Part shown: positions 15,021 to 24,407 of the stretch, one piece after another
Position numbering within the stretch: position 1 is the stretch's first letter
Layout: each line of letters starts with the position of its first letter
Origin: an uncultured Lachnospiraceae bacterium
Lineage (GTDB): Bacteria > Bacillota > Clostridia > Lachnospirales > Lachnospiraceae
Assembly (NCBI GenBank): GCA_910588125.1
Contig: CAJUPI010000038.1
Location: 1-30,070, forward strand
DNA: 30,070 bases
Reading direction: 5' to 3'
Translations under genes and position numbers: made by a program
The notes under the pieces: model-generated
The model's database searches: none
Seen by the model: only the letters and a program-made list of their open reading frames with translations
What the model was told of the DNA's origin: nothing

Positions 15021-16565
15021 TTACTCGAATTCAATCGTCCCCGGCGGCTTCGAAGTTAAATCATAAAGCACTCGATTAATCCCTTTCACCTCATTAATCA
15101 CCCGGTTCATCACCCTTGCCAGCACTGCAAAAGGAATCTCTGCCGTCTCCGCTGTCATAAAATCTATTGTATTGACCGCACGTAAGGCAACTGCATAATC
15201 ATAAGTTCTCTCATCTCCCATAACTCCCACCGAACGCATATTAGTCAGAGCGGCAAAATACTGTCCGATGCTCTTATCCAGCCCGGCTTTCGCGATCTCC
15301 TCCCGATAGATAGCATCAGCCTCCTGAACCATCCGCACTTTCTCAGCTGTCACCTCTCCTACAATCCGGATTCCCAAACCCGGTCCCGGAAACGGCTGGC
15401 GGTATACGAGCTTTTCAGGAATCCCCAGCTCTAATCCGGCTTTGCGCACCTCGTCCTTAAACAAATCCCGCAGCGGCTCGATAATCTCTTTAAAATTCAC
15501 ATAGTCCGGAAGGCCACCTACATTGTGATGGGATTTAATAACTGCCGACTCTCCACCAAGCCCGCTCTCCACCACATCCGGATAGATCGTCCCCTGTACC
15601 AGAAAATCTACCGCGCCAATCTTTCTTGCTTCCTCCTCAAATACGCGGATAAATTCCTCACCAATAATTTTACGCTTCTGTTCCGGCTCTTCTACCCCCT
15701 TAAGCTTTTCATAGAAACGCTCCTGCGCATTGACACGAATAAAGTTCAGTTGGTATGGCCCCCTCGGTCCGAATACCTCCTCGACCTCATCGCCTTCATT
15801 CTTCCGCAAAAGTCCATGATCTACAAACACACAAGTCAGTTGATCGCCGACTGCCTTCGCCAGCATCACTGCCGCCACCGAAGAATCCACCCCTCCGGAC
15901 AATGCACAGAGTACTCTTCCGCCGCCAACCCTTTCCCGAATCGCCCGGATACTATTCTCGACAAACGCATCCATTCGCCATTCACCAGCACAACCGCAGA
16001 TCTCGTAGACAAAATTGGACAGCATCTTTGTGCCTTCCGCCGTGTGCAGTACCTCCGGATGAAATTGGATGGCATAGAGCTGCCGCTCCACCCACTGCGC
16101 CGCCGCCACCGGACAATCTGGCGTATGGGCTATGATCTCAAAGCCTGGCGCTGCCGCCGCAATATAATCATTATGGCTCATCCAGCAGACCGTCTTTTCT
16201 GATACCCCTCTAAACAGCTTGCTGCCGGAATCCACCGTCACTTCAATCTTGCCATACTCGCGGACCGGCGCCTTGCAGACATGGCCGCCCAGCATGTGCA
16301 TCATCAGCTGAGCGCCGTAACACAGCCCCAGCACCGGGACTCCCATCTCAAATAATGCCTGTTCACAGGCTGCCGCTCCCTCTGTATAACAACTGTCAGG
16401 GCCGCCAGTCAAAATGATTCCCTTCGGTTTCATCTCCCGGATCTGATTCAAATCCGTCTTATAAGAATAAATCTCACAATACACGTTACACTCACGTACC
16501 CGGCGTGCCACCAGTTGATTATACTGGCCGCCAAAATCGATTACCAAAATTTTCTCTTTGTTCAC
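15021..16565 (-). CDS. guaA: GMP synthase (glutamine-hydrolysing)
   Basis: This is a 514-residue enzyme that converts XMP, glutamine and ATP to GMP in purine synthesis. The class I glutamine amidotransferase domain is at the N-terminus: GLCYGAQ with nucleophile C82, and the His/Glu pair in QFHPEVLH (H169, E171). The ATP pyrophosphatase domain has the P-loop SGGVDSS (about 223-229), HHNVGGLP and RQPFPGPGLGIRI. The C-terminal dimerisation domain ends at DLTSKPPGTIEFE. All active-site residues are present. I choose GTG 16565 because AGGAGG lies 6 bases upstream; the in-frame GTG 16586 lacks a site. It has its own promoter (16618-16646) and terminator. The leader is about 45 bases, too short for a purine riboswitch. 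Confidence 0.97.
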   Translation of the reverse strand: MNKEKILVIDFGGQYNQLVARRVRECNVYCEIYSYKTDLNQIREMKPKGIILTGGPDSCYTEGAAACEQALFEMGVPVLGLCYGAQLMMHMLGGHVCKAPVREYGKIEVTVDSGSKLFRGVSEKTVCWMSHNDYIAAAAPGFEIIAHTPDCPVAAAQWVERQLYAIQFHPEVLHTAEGTKMLSNFVYEICGCAGEWRMDAFVENSIRAIRERVGGGRVLCALSGGVDSSVAAVMLAKAVGDQLTCVFVDHGLLRKNEGDEVEEVFGPRGPYQLNFIRVNAQERFYEKLKGVEEPEQKRKIIGEEFIRVFEEEARKIGAVDFLVQGTIYPDVVESGLGGESAVIKSHHNVGGLPDYVNFKEIIEPLRDLFKDEVRKAGLELGIPEKLVYRQPFPGPGLGIRIVGEVTAEKVRMVQEADAIYREEIAKAGLDKSIGQYFAALTNMRSVGVMGDERTYDYAVALRAVNTIDFMTAETAEIPFAVLARVMNRVINEVKGINRVLYDLTSKPPGTIEFE

Positions 16566-16617
16566 AGGCTTCCTCCTGTTCTCCACTCATTGTCACTTTG
16601 CCATACAAAACAAACAC

Positions 16618-16646
16618 ATTATACATAATCTGCCATCAATATACAA
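16618..16646 (-). promoter_or_regulatory. sigma-A promoter of guaA
   Basis: On the minus strand TTGTAT (16641-16646) and TATAAT (16618-16623) are separated by 17 bp. Transcription starts near 16611. Confidence 0.7.
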
Positions 16647-16742
16647 GACATGCCGAAAATTTTTCTTTCCGCCATAAATTCCCTCTTCTCATTCGTATCT
16701 ATAATAGAACAAACCATTGATACGACAAGGGAGGTATCTGTT

Positions 16743-17948
16743 ATGAAAAACAATTTCCAAAAACCGGCTGTCTTATTCCTTACCGCTGCCCTCACGACCG
16801 GTTCCGTCGTGGCATGCGGCAGTGGTTCCAAATCCTCTGTGGAAAGTACCATTTCCTATAACAGTTATGACGCTGCCGCCCCGCTGAGCAAAGCTGGCGG
16901 CGGGATGATGGATGGCGGCTACTATGCCGAAGCAGGCGAATACGACTATGACGCTGTCGCCGAAACGACCGCCGCTGCTCCCGCTGCTGCCCCGGAAAAT
17001 GCTTTAATGGAAGAAATCTCTACCACCACCGGACAGGCGGCTACCCCTTTGGCGGCCGGAAATCCATCTGTCCTACAACGCAAGCTGATTCGCACGGTAA
17101 GCCTTGATGTAGAAACCACAGATTTTGAAAACCTGCTTTCCGCCATACGCCAATCTGTAACCGTGGATGGCGGTTATATTGAACAGTCCGATGTCAGCGG
17201 TACCAGTATATCCACTGCCATGGAGCGAAAACGCTACGCTTTTTTGACCGTCCGCATCCCATCTGCTAAATTGGATGCTTTTCTTTCCCAGATGAGCCAA
17301 CAAAGCAATGTCATAAACCGCTCAGAAAATGTTTCGGACGTCACTCTGCAATACACAGATATCGAAAGCCGCAAAAAGTCCCTGACCATCGAACAGGAAC
17401 GGTTATGGGCACTGTTAGAAAAAGCAGACACCTTAGAAGCCGTTATCGCCCTGGAAGAACGTCTTTCCGAAATCCGTTACCAGCTGGAAGGCTTTGAATC
17501 TCAACTTCGTACTTACGACAATCAGGTGGACTACAGCACCGTTCATATCAGTATCCAGGAGGTTGGTGTATTCACTCCCACCACTCCCGACTCTGTCGGA
17601 ACCCGCATTCAGAAAGGCTTTATCCGCAATTTGGAGAACGTAAGCAACAGCCTTACCGATCTTCTGGTATGGGTGATCTCCCATTTGCCGGCTTTGGTTT
17701 TACTGGCCATTGTCTTTGCGGCAATCCGGACAATTATAAAAAGGATCGCCCGTGCAAGGAAAGCTCCTGAATCAGCTCCCGCAAAAAAGACCGAACGACC
17801 CAAAAAACATTTTCTCAATCCGATTGCCAAGCCTTCCAAATGTCAGGCTATTGAGCCGGCGTCTGGCGCACAGGCAGAAACAGCCTCTGATAACACGGGT
17901 TCTGCCTCCGCAGACAATAAATCATCAAAAAAGGATCCTTCCGTCTGA
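16743..17948 (+). CDS. DUF4349 domain lipoprotein
   Basis: This is a 401-residue envelope protein. ATG 16743 follows GGGAGG at normal spacing; the frame opens 31 codons earlier without a site. A signal peptide (KNNFQKPAVLFLTAALTTG) leads to a lipobox-like VVACG near residue 21, then an Ala/Glu-rich linker. DUF4349 spans about residues 110-280: RKLIRTVSLDVET, GGYIEQSDVSG, YAFLTVRIPSAKLDAF, VTLQYTDIESR, LEERLSEIRYQLEG and YSTVHISIQEV, with a coiled-coil-like centre. A transmembrane helix (LLVWVISHLPALVLLAIVFA) and a basic, low-complexity tail follow. Family members are membrane-anchored with unknown function. It is divergent from guaA, with a likely TATAAT at 16700-16705. Confidence 0.88.
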   Translation: MKNNFQKPAVLFLTAALTTGSVVACGSGSKSSVESTISYNSYDAAAPLSKAGGGMMDGGYYAEAGEYDYDAVAETTAAAPAAAPENALMEEISTTTGQAATPLAAGNPSVLQRKLIRTVSLDVETTDFENLLSAIRQSVTVDGGYIEQSDVSGTSISTAMERKRYAFLTVRIPSAKLDAFLSQMSQQSNVINRSENVSDVTLQYTDIESRKKSLTIEQERLWALLEKADTLEAVIALEERLSEIRYQLEGFESQLRTYDNQVDYSTVHISIQEVGVFTPTTPDSVGTRIQKGFIRNLENVSNSLTDLLVWVISHLPALVLLAIVFAAIRTIIKRIARARKAPESAPAKKTERPKKHFLNPIAKPSKCQAIEPASGAQAETASDNTGSASADNKSSKKDPSV

Positions 17949-17958
17949 GATGATTTTT
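17919..17958 (+). terminator. Possible terminator overlapping the DUF4349 3' end
   Basis: AAATCATC (17919-17926) can pair with GATGATTT (17949-17956), followed by TT. The loop is 22 bases and contains AAGGATCCTT. The T-run is short, so it is tentative. Confidence 0.4.
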
Positions 17959-17998
17959 CCAGCTGCTTTTAAGAGGGATGTCACCAGATAAGCTATCA

Positions 17999-18099
17999 GC
18001 CATTCCCAGTACCCTGTGTCCGGCTGTTCACGAACACTTTATCCATTAAAAACAGACATCGTATATGTGAACGGTCCGAACGCAGGATATCAGAATGGC
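17999..18099. repeat. Palindromic repeat, copy 2, at the pglZ 3' end
   Basis: GCCATTC (17999-18005) pairs with GAATGGC (about 18093-18099). The inner arms CCTGTGTCCGG/CCGAACGCAGG and TGTTCAC/GTGAAC continue an imperfect stem. The loop holds ATCCATTAAAAACAGAC. It is about three-quarters similar to copy 1 at 7495-7614. It ends 3 bp from the pglZ stop codon and lies between the convergent DUF4349 and pglZ genes, so it could serve as a two-way 3' end structure. Confidence 0.6.
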
Positions 18100-18101
18100 A
18101 A

Positions 18102-20738
18102 CTATTGGTATCCGCCAATATCACCCCCGAAGTCAAAATTAAATTCATCTACTGCAAAAGCTATATCAATCTGGAACTCCTCCCTCTGCGGCCCCCATAT
18201 CCCTGACTCATCCACAATTACAAGATAATAGCTCTCACGACTGTTATATTTCAGGCTCTTCAAATGAAAACTACAACGGAAAATTCTCTCCTGCTCATTG
18301 CTACTGGTTTTATCGGCAATAATCCGTGAAGCATCACTAATCGGCTTTCCATCAGAGTCGGTAAAATAAACCGTATAATTACAGGCAGAACGATTGCTTC
18401 CCACAGCTTCCTTTTGATAAAAATTCAGCGAAAAAACCATATTGCTTATTTTACGTGTTGCAGATAAAAGATTTACTTCCACCGGCTTTGTATCAAATTT
18501 CTCTTTATTTCTCTGATACTGCTTACTTGCGTTGCGCAAATATTGATATTCAATAACTGGCACCACCATTTCCTGAAGGCTTACACCGCCATGGACGTAA
18601 TTCAATCCGCCGCCATTCATCTTAATGCGGATATTCTCTCGTGGCGCATATGCCTCTATTTCTGTCTTTCCTTCCAAAAATTTCACCGGCATAAGATATT
18701 CGGGACATTCTCCCTTTTGCATCAGGCAAAATCTTCTTCCGTATTCCATAATTCTATTAAGGAACCCGCTCTTATCCATCTTATCATCCTCTGTCAAAGG
18801 ACTATATGTGTATAAGAAACCATGATCCGCAGTAATATATATTTTTGTACCACCAAATTCATTGCAGATAATCCGCACAATGTTTTTAATTTCTGTAATG
18901 GCGTCTTCACACGCGGGAAATACCATGGTATCAGAAGTGTGGCTCGCCTCGTCCACCTTGTCATGGTAAATGTAAACCACATCCATGCCCTTAACAAGCG
19001 CCTGCCGGTCTGCCCTTTTCATTCCAATGATATTTTTATACTGTAATGCAATACTGTTTCCCTTTGCTGCCTTCAAAAGCTTATCCCTGTTATTGCTGTC
19101 CGTGGGCTGCCCATCTGCCAGCACTGTCACCAGATTATTAGCCTTCTGCACCGCTGTCAGTTCATTATGTGGCAGCAGTGCCGCCATGCCAAACTTTGTG
19201 ATCGTGGGAAATATAGCCTCACAGCTATCCAGTGAAACTTTACTTTGCGTTTCTCTTTGCAGCTGATCTGCCAAAGAAGCCGCCACCTCATACCGCAAAG
19301 CATCCGAAATAATAACATATGCTTTATTGCCGGCGGATGCCACCTTGCTCTGATAAAAATGTTCCTGTTGCTTTACTCCCAAAATCCGCCCATATTTTTT
19401 CAATTCATCTGCACATACATCCGACCAATTGCTCCCAAGCTGATTTAAGAACCAGTTATTATATAAATTCTCAACCTGCTCTGCCACATGCTTATATAAA
19501 TCATCCAGGGAACTGTTGGATACATTAAGGCTCTTGCCAAAATTACTATGGAATAAGCGGTAATAGGTATCCATCTTGTAATAATCGCTGGTGTATGCTT
19601 CCCATATCTTTCTGGCCTCCGCAATATGAAATCCGGCTGCATGATCGTGGAAAAATGCCTGCATATTTGCCACCTGCAACAGCCCCTCATAATAGCAGGA
19701 CACTTCATCATACCAGATAAAAGCACGCCGTTTCTCCACAACTGATAAGATCGTATCCACATTTATAATGAAATTGCCTATCTCTTTCATCAGGATAGTC
19801 AAAATACATTCATTGATACAGGGAAACAATTCTGTCTGAACCAGATCATTCGCCTCCAGCTTCAGAAAACGTGTTTCCAGGCTTGTCTCCTCTTCCACAA
19901 CCCTGGCAATCTGATAAAGCCCTTTCCTATCATTCCCCTGCATCCAGTCACACACCAAATCAAAACAATACGCCTGATGGGGAAACGAAATATAACGTTC
20001 CAATCCAGCCAGATGTTCCGGACGCATTGTCCTGGTGGCTGCCGTAAAAAGAATATGAGCCGCCAGTCTGCCTAAATCCGCATCTTCTCCCTCTGAGTAT
20101 CCGGTTGCCTGTGACACCATCACCCAAAATGGTTTTTGTGCTCCATATTTTTCAAAGTTCTGATAAATGCAATTATTTTGCAAATCAAGAGAATCCATCA
20201 GTACCGACCGGATAATCTCCCCCGGTTGTATCGTTTTTAATCCACAGATAGATGCCATAACAGCAAGATGCAGCTGGGAAGCCGTCCCGATATTTTTTGC
20301 CATAGCCGACACGCTTTTTCTTCGTTCCATATGATTAAAGAATTTTCGATATCCCTTAATCATGCTGCGAATCGTCGGATTATCCGGCAGATCCATCTCT
20401 TTTATCCAGAAAGAATTTAGATCTGCACGATACGTTTCACTGTATAATTCAATATTGATAAGCCAGTTATCTTCCGGCTTCTCATAGCAAAGCGGACAAT
20501 ACACTAGGAAATTGCCAGCAGTATCATCCTCTGCCAAAAGCTTCTTTGCAGTAAAATTGTTCCTTCCTGTAAGAACCAAAATCTTTGCCTTGTCTAATAA
20601 TATATCCCCTATCTTATCTTCAAATTCTCTGTCTTCATCATACCAGAAAATAATACGGCGCTTATAAAACTCTGGCAGGGGTAGAGCAAATCGACTGTTT
20701 AAATCTTGTGTTATCGTTTGTATATCCATACTAGCCAT
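18102..20738 (-). CDS. pglZ: BREX phosphatase-like protein PglZ
   Basis: This is an 878-residue protein of the alkaline phosphatase superfamily, essential in known BREX systems. Metal-site motifs are seen at about residues 476-483 (IISDALRY, Asp479), 590-600 (IYHDKVDEASH) and 635-642 (ITADHGFL). The N-terminal ~250 residues are helical with RRIIFWYDEDREFEDKI typical of type 1 PglZ. The C-terminal ~180 residues are beta-rich. ATG 20738 is chosen for GGAGG 7 bases upstream; the frame extends 17 codons into the pglX end without support. It starts 13 bp after pglX and is the last BREX gene here; brxL, which normally follows in type 1, is not present. Confidence 0.93.
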   Translation of the reverse strand: MASMDIQTITQDLNSRFALPLPEFYKRRIIFWYDEDREFEDKIGDILLDKAKILVLTGRNNFTAKKLLAEDDTAGNFLVYCPLCYEKPEDNWLINIELYSETYRADLNSFWIKEMDLPDNPTIRSMIKGYRKFFNHMERRKSVSAMAKNIGTASQLHLAVMASICGLKTIQPGEIIRSVLMDSLDLQNNCIYQNFEKYGAQKPFWVMVSQATGYSEGEDADLGRLAAHILFTAATRTMRPEHLAGLERYISFPHQAYCFDLVCDWMQGNDRKGLYQIARVVEEETSLETRFLKLEANDLVQTELFPCINECILTILMKEIGNFIINVDTILSVVEKRRAFIWYDEVSCYYEGLLQVANMQAFFHDHAAGFHIAEARKIWEAYTSDYYKMDTYYRLFHSNFGKSLNVSNSSLDDLYKHVAEQVENLYNNWFLNQLGSNWSDVCADELKKYGRILGVKQQEHFYQSKVASAGNKAYVIISDALRYEVAASLADQLQRETQSKVSLDSCEAIFPTITKFGMAALLPHNELTAVQKANNLVTVLADGQPTDSNNRDKLLKAAKGNSIALQYKNIIGMKRADRQALVKGMDVVYIYHDKVDEASHTSDTMVFPACEDAITEIKNIVRIICNEFGGTKIYITADHGFLYTYSPLTEDDKMDKSGFLNRIMEYGRRFCLMQKGECPEYLMPVKFLEGKTEIEAYAPRENIRIKMNGGGLNYVHGGVSLQEMVVPVIEYQYLRNASKQYQRNKEKFDTKPVEVNLLSATRKISNMVFSLNFYQKEAVGSNRSACNYTVYFTDSDGKPISDASRIIADKTSSNEQERIFRCSFHLKSLKYNSRESYYLVIVDESGIWGPQREEFQIDIAFAVDEFNFDFGGDIGGYQ

Positions 20739-20751
20739 CCTGCCACCTCCC

Positions 20752-23700
20752 TTACCTGATTTTTGCCAGGACTTCCTGAAACTTTGCATAATTCATTTTA
20801 ACACCATCATCCAAATCAATAGCAATATACTGATCCGCCAAATGATGTATCTTTTCTTCGTAAATATGCAGCTCATCTGCCTGTTCCTGCAACTTCTTTA
20901 GCTGTTTATTCAACTTTACCCGCTCGCTTGTCGCTGCTGATACAATACGTTTTTCCAAATCCTCTATCGCCGTGCGGTATCGGCTCTGCTGTTCATGAAC
21001 ATAGTCTGTGCGAATACGGGCAATCGTATCCGGTTGGTAACGGTGCATATAAATCAAACATTTAAAACCATTCTTTTTCCCGGAATCAAACAGCCAATAT
21101 ATTGGACGCTTCTGATATATTTTCAAATGATCTGCATAAAAACCATTCAGGAAATAATCCCGTATCACTTCTTTAGGCTGTCCTTTTCCCCCCAATGCAT
21201 CCGCAATAAATTTTAAATTATCTTCCAATGTTTCTTTGCCATAAACAATTCGGATAAAGCTTTCAAAACGATTTGCCATATCATCCTCGAAGTATTCATC
21301 ATCAGAAATCGGTATGATATTATCTTTGTCAGCAGGAAACGATGCATACTTATCAGTACACTCCCGAGCGCCTTCCCTTCCATCTTCACTGGAACTCACC
21401 TTATTCCAATCACCACCTGCGTAAATCAGCCCCGGAATATCCAGAGAATAACGCCCAAACATACATCCTACTGCATAGGAAATCAGACTTTTGATGTCAC
21501 GCTGCAAATCCGCTTTGCGGACAGTCACATTCTTATCATTGACTTCTGGGGTTAATTCATCTTGTAATCCATAAATATCAATAAAAATGCGATTCAGCTC
21601 TTCTTCATTAGATTTTAACTGATTAAAACAGCTATCACATTCATTGCTCCAATTCGTATACGCATCTCGGATATAATTCATATCAGTAATGTGATAATTC
21701 GCATCTTTTTCCATTTCCTTTATTGTAAATGGCGCATAACGTATAAGGGGATGTTGTTGAAAATCCCAAGATACTTCAAATGAATCCCAATCCTGTTTAC
21801 ACAATTTAATGTTCTCAGAGGTTAAAATTTCAATACATTGTTTTTTATCTGTATCACAAATAATTGGCATCTTTTTTAAATAACCTGACTCAAAACCAAG
21901 TGTTGGCGATAATATATTCAGCAGATACTCCGTAACCTTTGAATTTAAAATGCCGATAATATAACCAAGCTCAAGATCATTATCGGGAACGATACATTGC
22001 CCTCCATTACTAAAAAGAAAACCATTTCCATACCATCTAAATGATGGCGCCGAACATATCACACTCCAAGTAATTCCTGGCTTAAAATAGTAACCAATAT
22101 TTGTAATAGTTCGTGTAATACAATTATATTTTCTTATAGCATTAGATTTCATTTCCTCCCCATTATTAAACCAATTAACAACGGTATAATTATTTCCATA
22201 ATATTTTCTATATTCGCCTCCATGATTAATCGGAAACCACTTGCATTTAGAAGATTGTGCCTCTTCAGCATTCTTTGCCACTAAATGCATCCTTTCCTTA
22301 TTCACCTCATACCAGAAACGAATATAATAATCGTTATCAAGGGTTTTCATTCCTTGTCGAGGATTTGCCACTTGCTCAAGTAAATTACCTTGTATAAATA
22401 CCTTCGGATTTCCCAGCCAATAAGCAAAGGCCTTTCCAGGAATATTGTCATACTGCGATTGAGCAACTTGATATAGTGGCGCCGTTTTATTCAAAAAATG
22501 ATATTCTTTAGAATCCTGACTTTCATAAGAAACAAGGCGAATATATACGCCTTGATATTTTCTGATATTACACTTTCTTGCCACCCATGTTGTCGTTTGC
22601 ACAACCTCACCACTTATTTCTTCAAATGCTCTTGCTCCAAGATGTCCCATATTAATTAAATTACATGAAAGAAAATATTCTCGTAGCCTCTCAAAACTAG
22701 ATAAAAACATCCACGAATGCTGAGTGATTAAGCTAGTGAAACCATTTTTGAATGTCATTTCATTTGTACGCAATATAAATGCTGAAAATAAATCCGCTTT
22801 CCCTTCTGGATAATTACTTACAATTGTATTAAGAAGTTTAGCATTCATATTACGACCACCCATATACGGAGGATTCGTTACCACCACATCATATTTCTGG
22901 CTCAAAGCGACAGCCTGTTCAATCAACGGAGGAATTGTATTCTGAACTGCATCATACCACAATGTCAAGTTAAAATTTTCTGTCGTCTGGGATGCCGTAT
23001 ACTTCCATGCTTCCAGCAACCCTTTGTAATCTCTATCTTCCAGGCTTAAAATAGAACCATATTCTTTAGCATCTTTAAATACCTCGAACAAATAATTCAA
23101 AGTCTCCTGATGCTCTTTAGACAATAAGAAATTCCCCATCTCATACGGATAAGCCCCGCCAATCCCATTACTCTCTTTAATCGCATATACATGCGGCTGA
23201 ATCCCACGGCTGAAAAATCTTCTGTCATACTGTCTGGCTTTCATCATAACCACGAAATATGCCAGCTGTGCCGCGCGATCATCTATATCCAAGCCATAAA
23301 GATTATTCTCCACAATACTGGATGCCGCTTCCCTGGCCGTATAGCCATATGATTCATAAATCTGCATCAGCACATCAAACATATAGGCAAGTATATGGCC
23401 GGATCCCATACAAGGATCCATACATCGTATTTGTTCTGGCGTCAATGCCGAATATTCCTTACGGATTTCAGACAGTTTCTCCTGGACTTCCGGCTCTTGT
23501 TTTGCTTCCTCCAAATAATAATGCCATTTATGATCATCTTCATTTCGCATCCCTGCAATATAAGCATCCTGTTCCGTTTTTGTCGGAAGCAGCTGTTCTT
23601 TGGCGGCAGGATGCCCTTCTATCCATAATCTGCCAAGAGAATTCTCAACCATGTACCGCACAATCCAGTCGGGTGTAAAAAGCTGAGTTGCAGCAGGAAT

Positions 23701-24396
23701 ATTTTCCTTGCTGATTTTGATATTCTTTTTTAAATTAGCAAATACTTTATCCTTTGGTTCCGTATTATAATACTGGTATAGCCAGCCTATAATCTGAACC
23801 GCATCTTTCCATTCCTCCTCTCCAATCATAGAAATCATCTGCTCGATAGCGCTGCCGTCCCTAAGGAGATTATCCGGAAACAGCAATTCTGTATAATCAT
23901 TAATCTTCTGGAACATACCCGGCAGAATGGAACTCAATGCATTACACTGAGTAATGATAAGATATTTAAATAAAGCATCTGTATCATTGGCATCCTTCAT
24001 GGCATAAACTTTTTCCATATCCAGCCCGTCTAAATCCAGGTTGATTGCCTCTGCCATAATCTGTGGCCTAAAATGATTTTCATCATCCGTAAACACACGG
24101 ATATGGGTAGGGAGATATCCATTTACCTCCATATACCTAAGCGCACAAAAACGATTGAACCAAGTATAAGCTACTTCCTCTATAACCGGCTCAAATCCCT
24201 TGACATGAATCTGGTTGATAAGTGCTGTTCTCTGTGCAATCTCTTCCGGTGACAATACCACCCCCCGGACACTCGTTTCTTTTGCCGGTATAATCTCCTT
24301 TTCCGATATTCCATACCGGAGCGCCCTCTGCGTAACACGGGAAAGCAGCTCTCTGCGCGCCCAGACTGCATATTTTTTTATCGCACCTTTATCCAT
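20752..24396 (-). CDS. pglX: BREX adenine methyltransferase PglX
   Basis: This is a 1214-residue N6-adenine DNA methyltransferase that marks host DNA at the BREX recognition site. AdoMet motif I is MDPCMGSGH (about 326-334) and catalytic motif IV is NPPY (508-511, within VVVTNPPYMGGRN). The N-terminal ~300 residues are the helical BREX-specific region (TPDWIVRYMVENSLGRLW). The segments from about 680 to 880 probably recognise DNA, and the C-terminus is a coiled coil (IEDLEKRI...LNKQLKKLQEQADEL). ATG 24396 is chosen because AAGGAGA lies 7 bases upstream; the frame opens 12 codons earlier. It follows brxC by 11 bp. No frameshift is seen, although many pglX genes are phase-variable. Confidence 0.95.
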   Translation of the reverse strand: MDKGAIKKYAVWARRELLSRVTQRALRYGISEKEIIPAKETSVRGVVLSPEEIAQRTALINQIHVKGFEPVIEEVAYTWFNRFCALRYMEVNGYLPTHIRVFTDDENHFRPQIMAEAINLDLDGLDMEKVYAMKDANDTDALFKYLIITQCNALSSILPGMFQKINDYTELLFPDNLLRDGSAIEQMISMIGEEEWKDAVQIIGWLYQYYNTEPKDKVFANLKKNIKISKENIPAATQLFTPDWIVRYMVENSLGRLWIEGHPAAKEQLLPTKTEQDAYIAGMRNEDDHKWHYYLEEAKQEPEVQEKLSEIRKEYSALTPEQIRCMDPCMGSGHILAYMFDVLMQIYESYGYTAREAASSIVENNLYGLDIDDRAAQLAYFVVMMKARQYDRRFFSRGIQPHVYAIKESNGIGGAYPYEMGNFLLSKEHQETLNYLFEVFKDAKEYGSILSLEDRDYKGLLEAWKYTASQTTENFNLTLWYDAVQNTIPPLIEQAVALSQKYDVVVTNPPYMGGRNMNAKLLNTIVSNYPEGKADLFSAFILRTNEMTFKNGFTSLITQHSWMFLSSFERLREYFLSCNLINMGHLGARAFEEISGEVVQTTTWVARKCNIRKYQGVYIRLVSYESQDSKEYHFLNKTAPLYQVAQSQYDNIPGKAFAYWLGNPKVFIQGNLLEQVANPRQGMKTLDNDYYIRFWYEVNKERMHLVAKNAEEAQSSKCKWFPINHGGEYRKYYGNNYTVVNWFNNGEEMKSNAIRKYNCITRTITNIGYYFKPGITWSVICSAPSFRWYGNGFLFSNGGQCIVPDNDLELGYIIGILNSKVTEYLLNILSPTLGFESGYLKKMPIICDTDKKQCIEILTSENIKLCKQDWDSFEVSWDFQQHPLIRYAPFTIKEMEKDANYHITDMNYIRDAYTNWSNECDSCFNQLKSNEEELNRIFIDIYGLQDELTPEVNDKNVTVRKADLQRDIKSLISYAVGCMFGRYSLDIPGLIYAGGDWNKVSSSEDGREGARECTDKYASFPADKDNIIPISDDEYFEDDMANRFESFIRIVYGKETLEDNLKFIADALGGKGQPKEVIRDYFLNGFYADHLKIYQKRPIYWLFDSGKKNGFKCLIYMHRYQPDTIARIRTDYVHEQQSRYRTAIEDLEKRIVSAATSERVKLNKQLKKLQEQADELHIYEEKIHHLADQYIAIDLDDGVKMNYAKFQEVLAKIR

Positions 24397-24407
24397 AGAT
24401 TTTCTCC

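Noticed and set aside
15525..16202. Long plus-strand open frame within guaA
   Set aside because: It is antisense to a clear housekeeping gene and matches no recognisable protein.
16566..16611. Purine riboswitch ahead of guaA
   Set aside because: The leader from the predicted start site is only about 45 bases and shows no aptamer-like stems.
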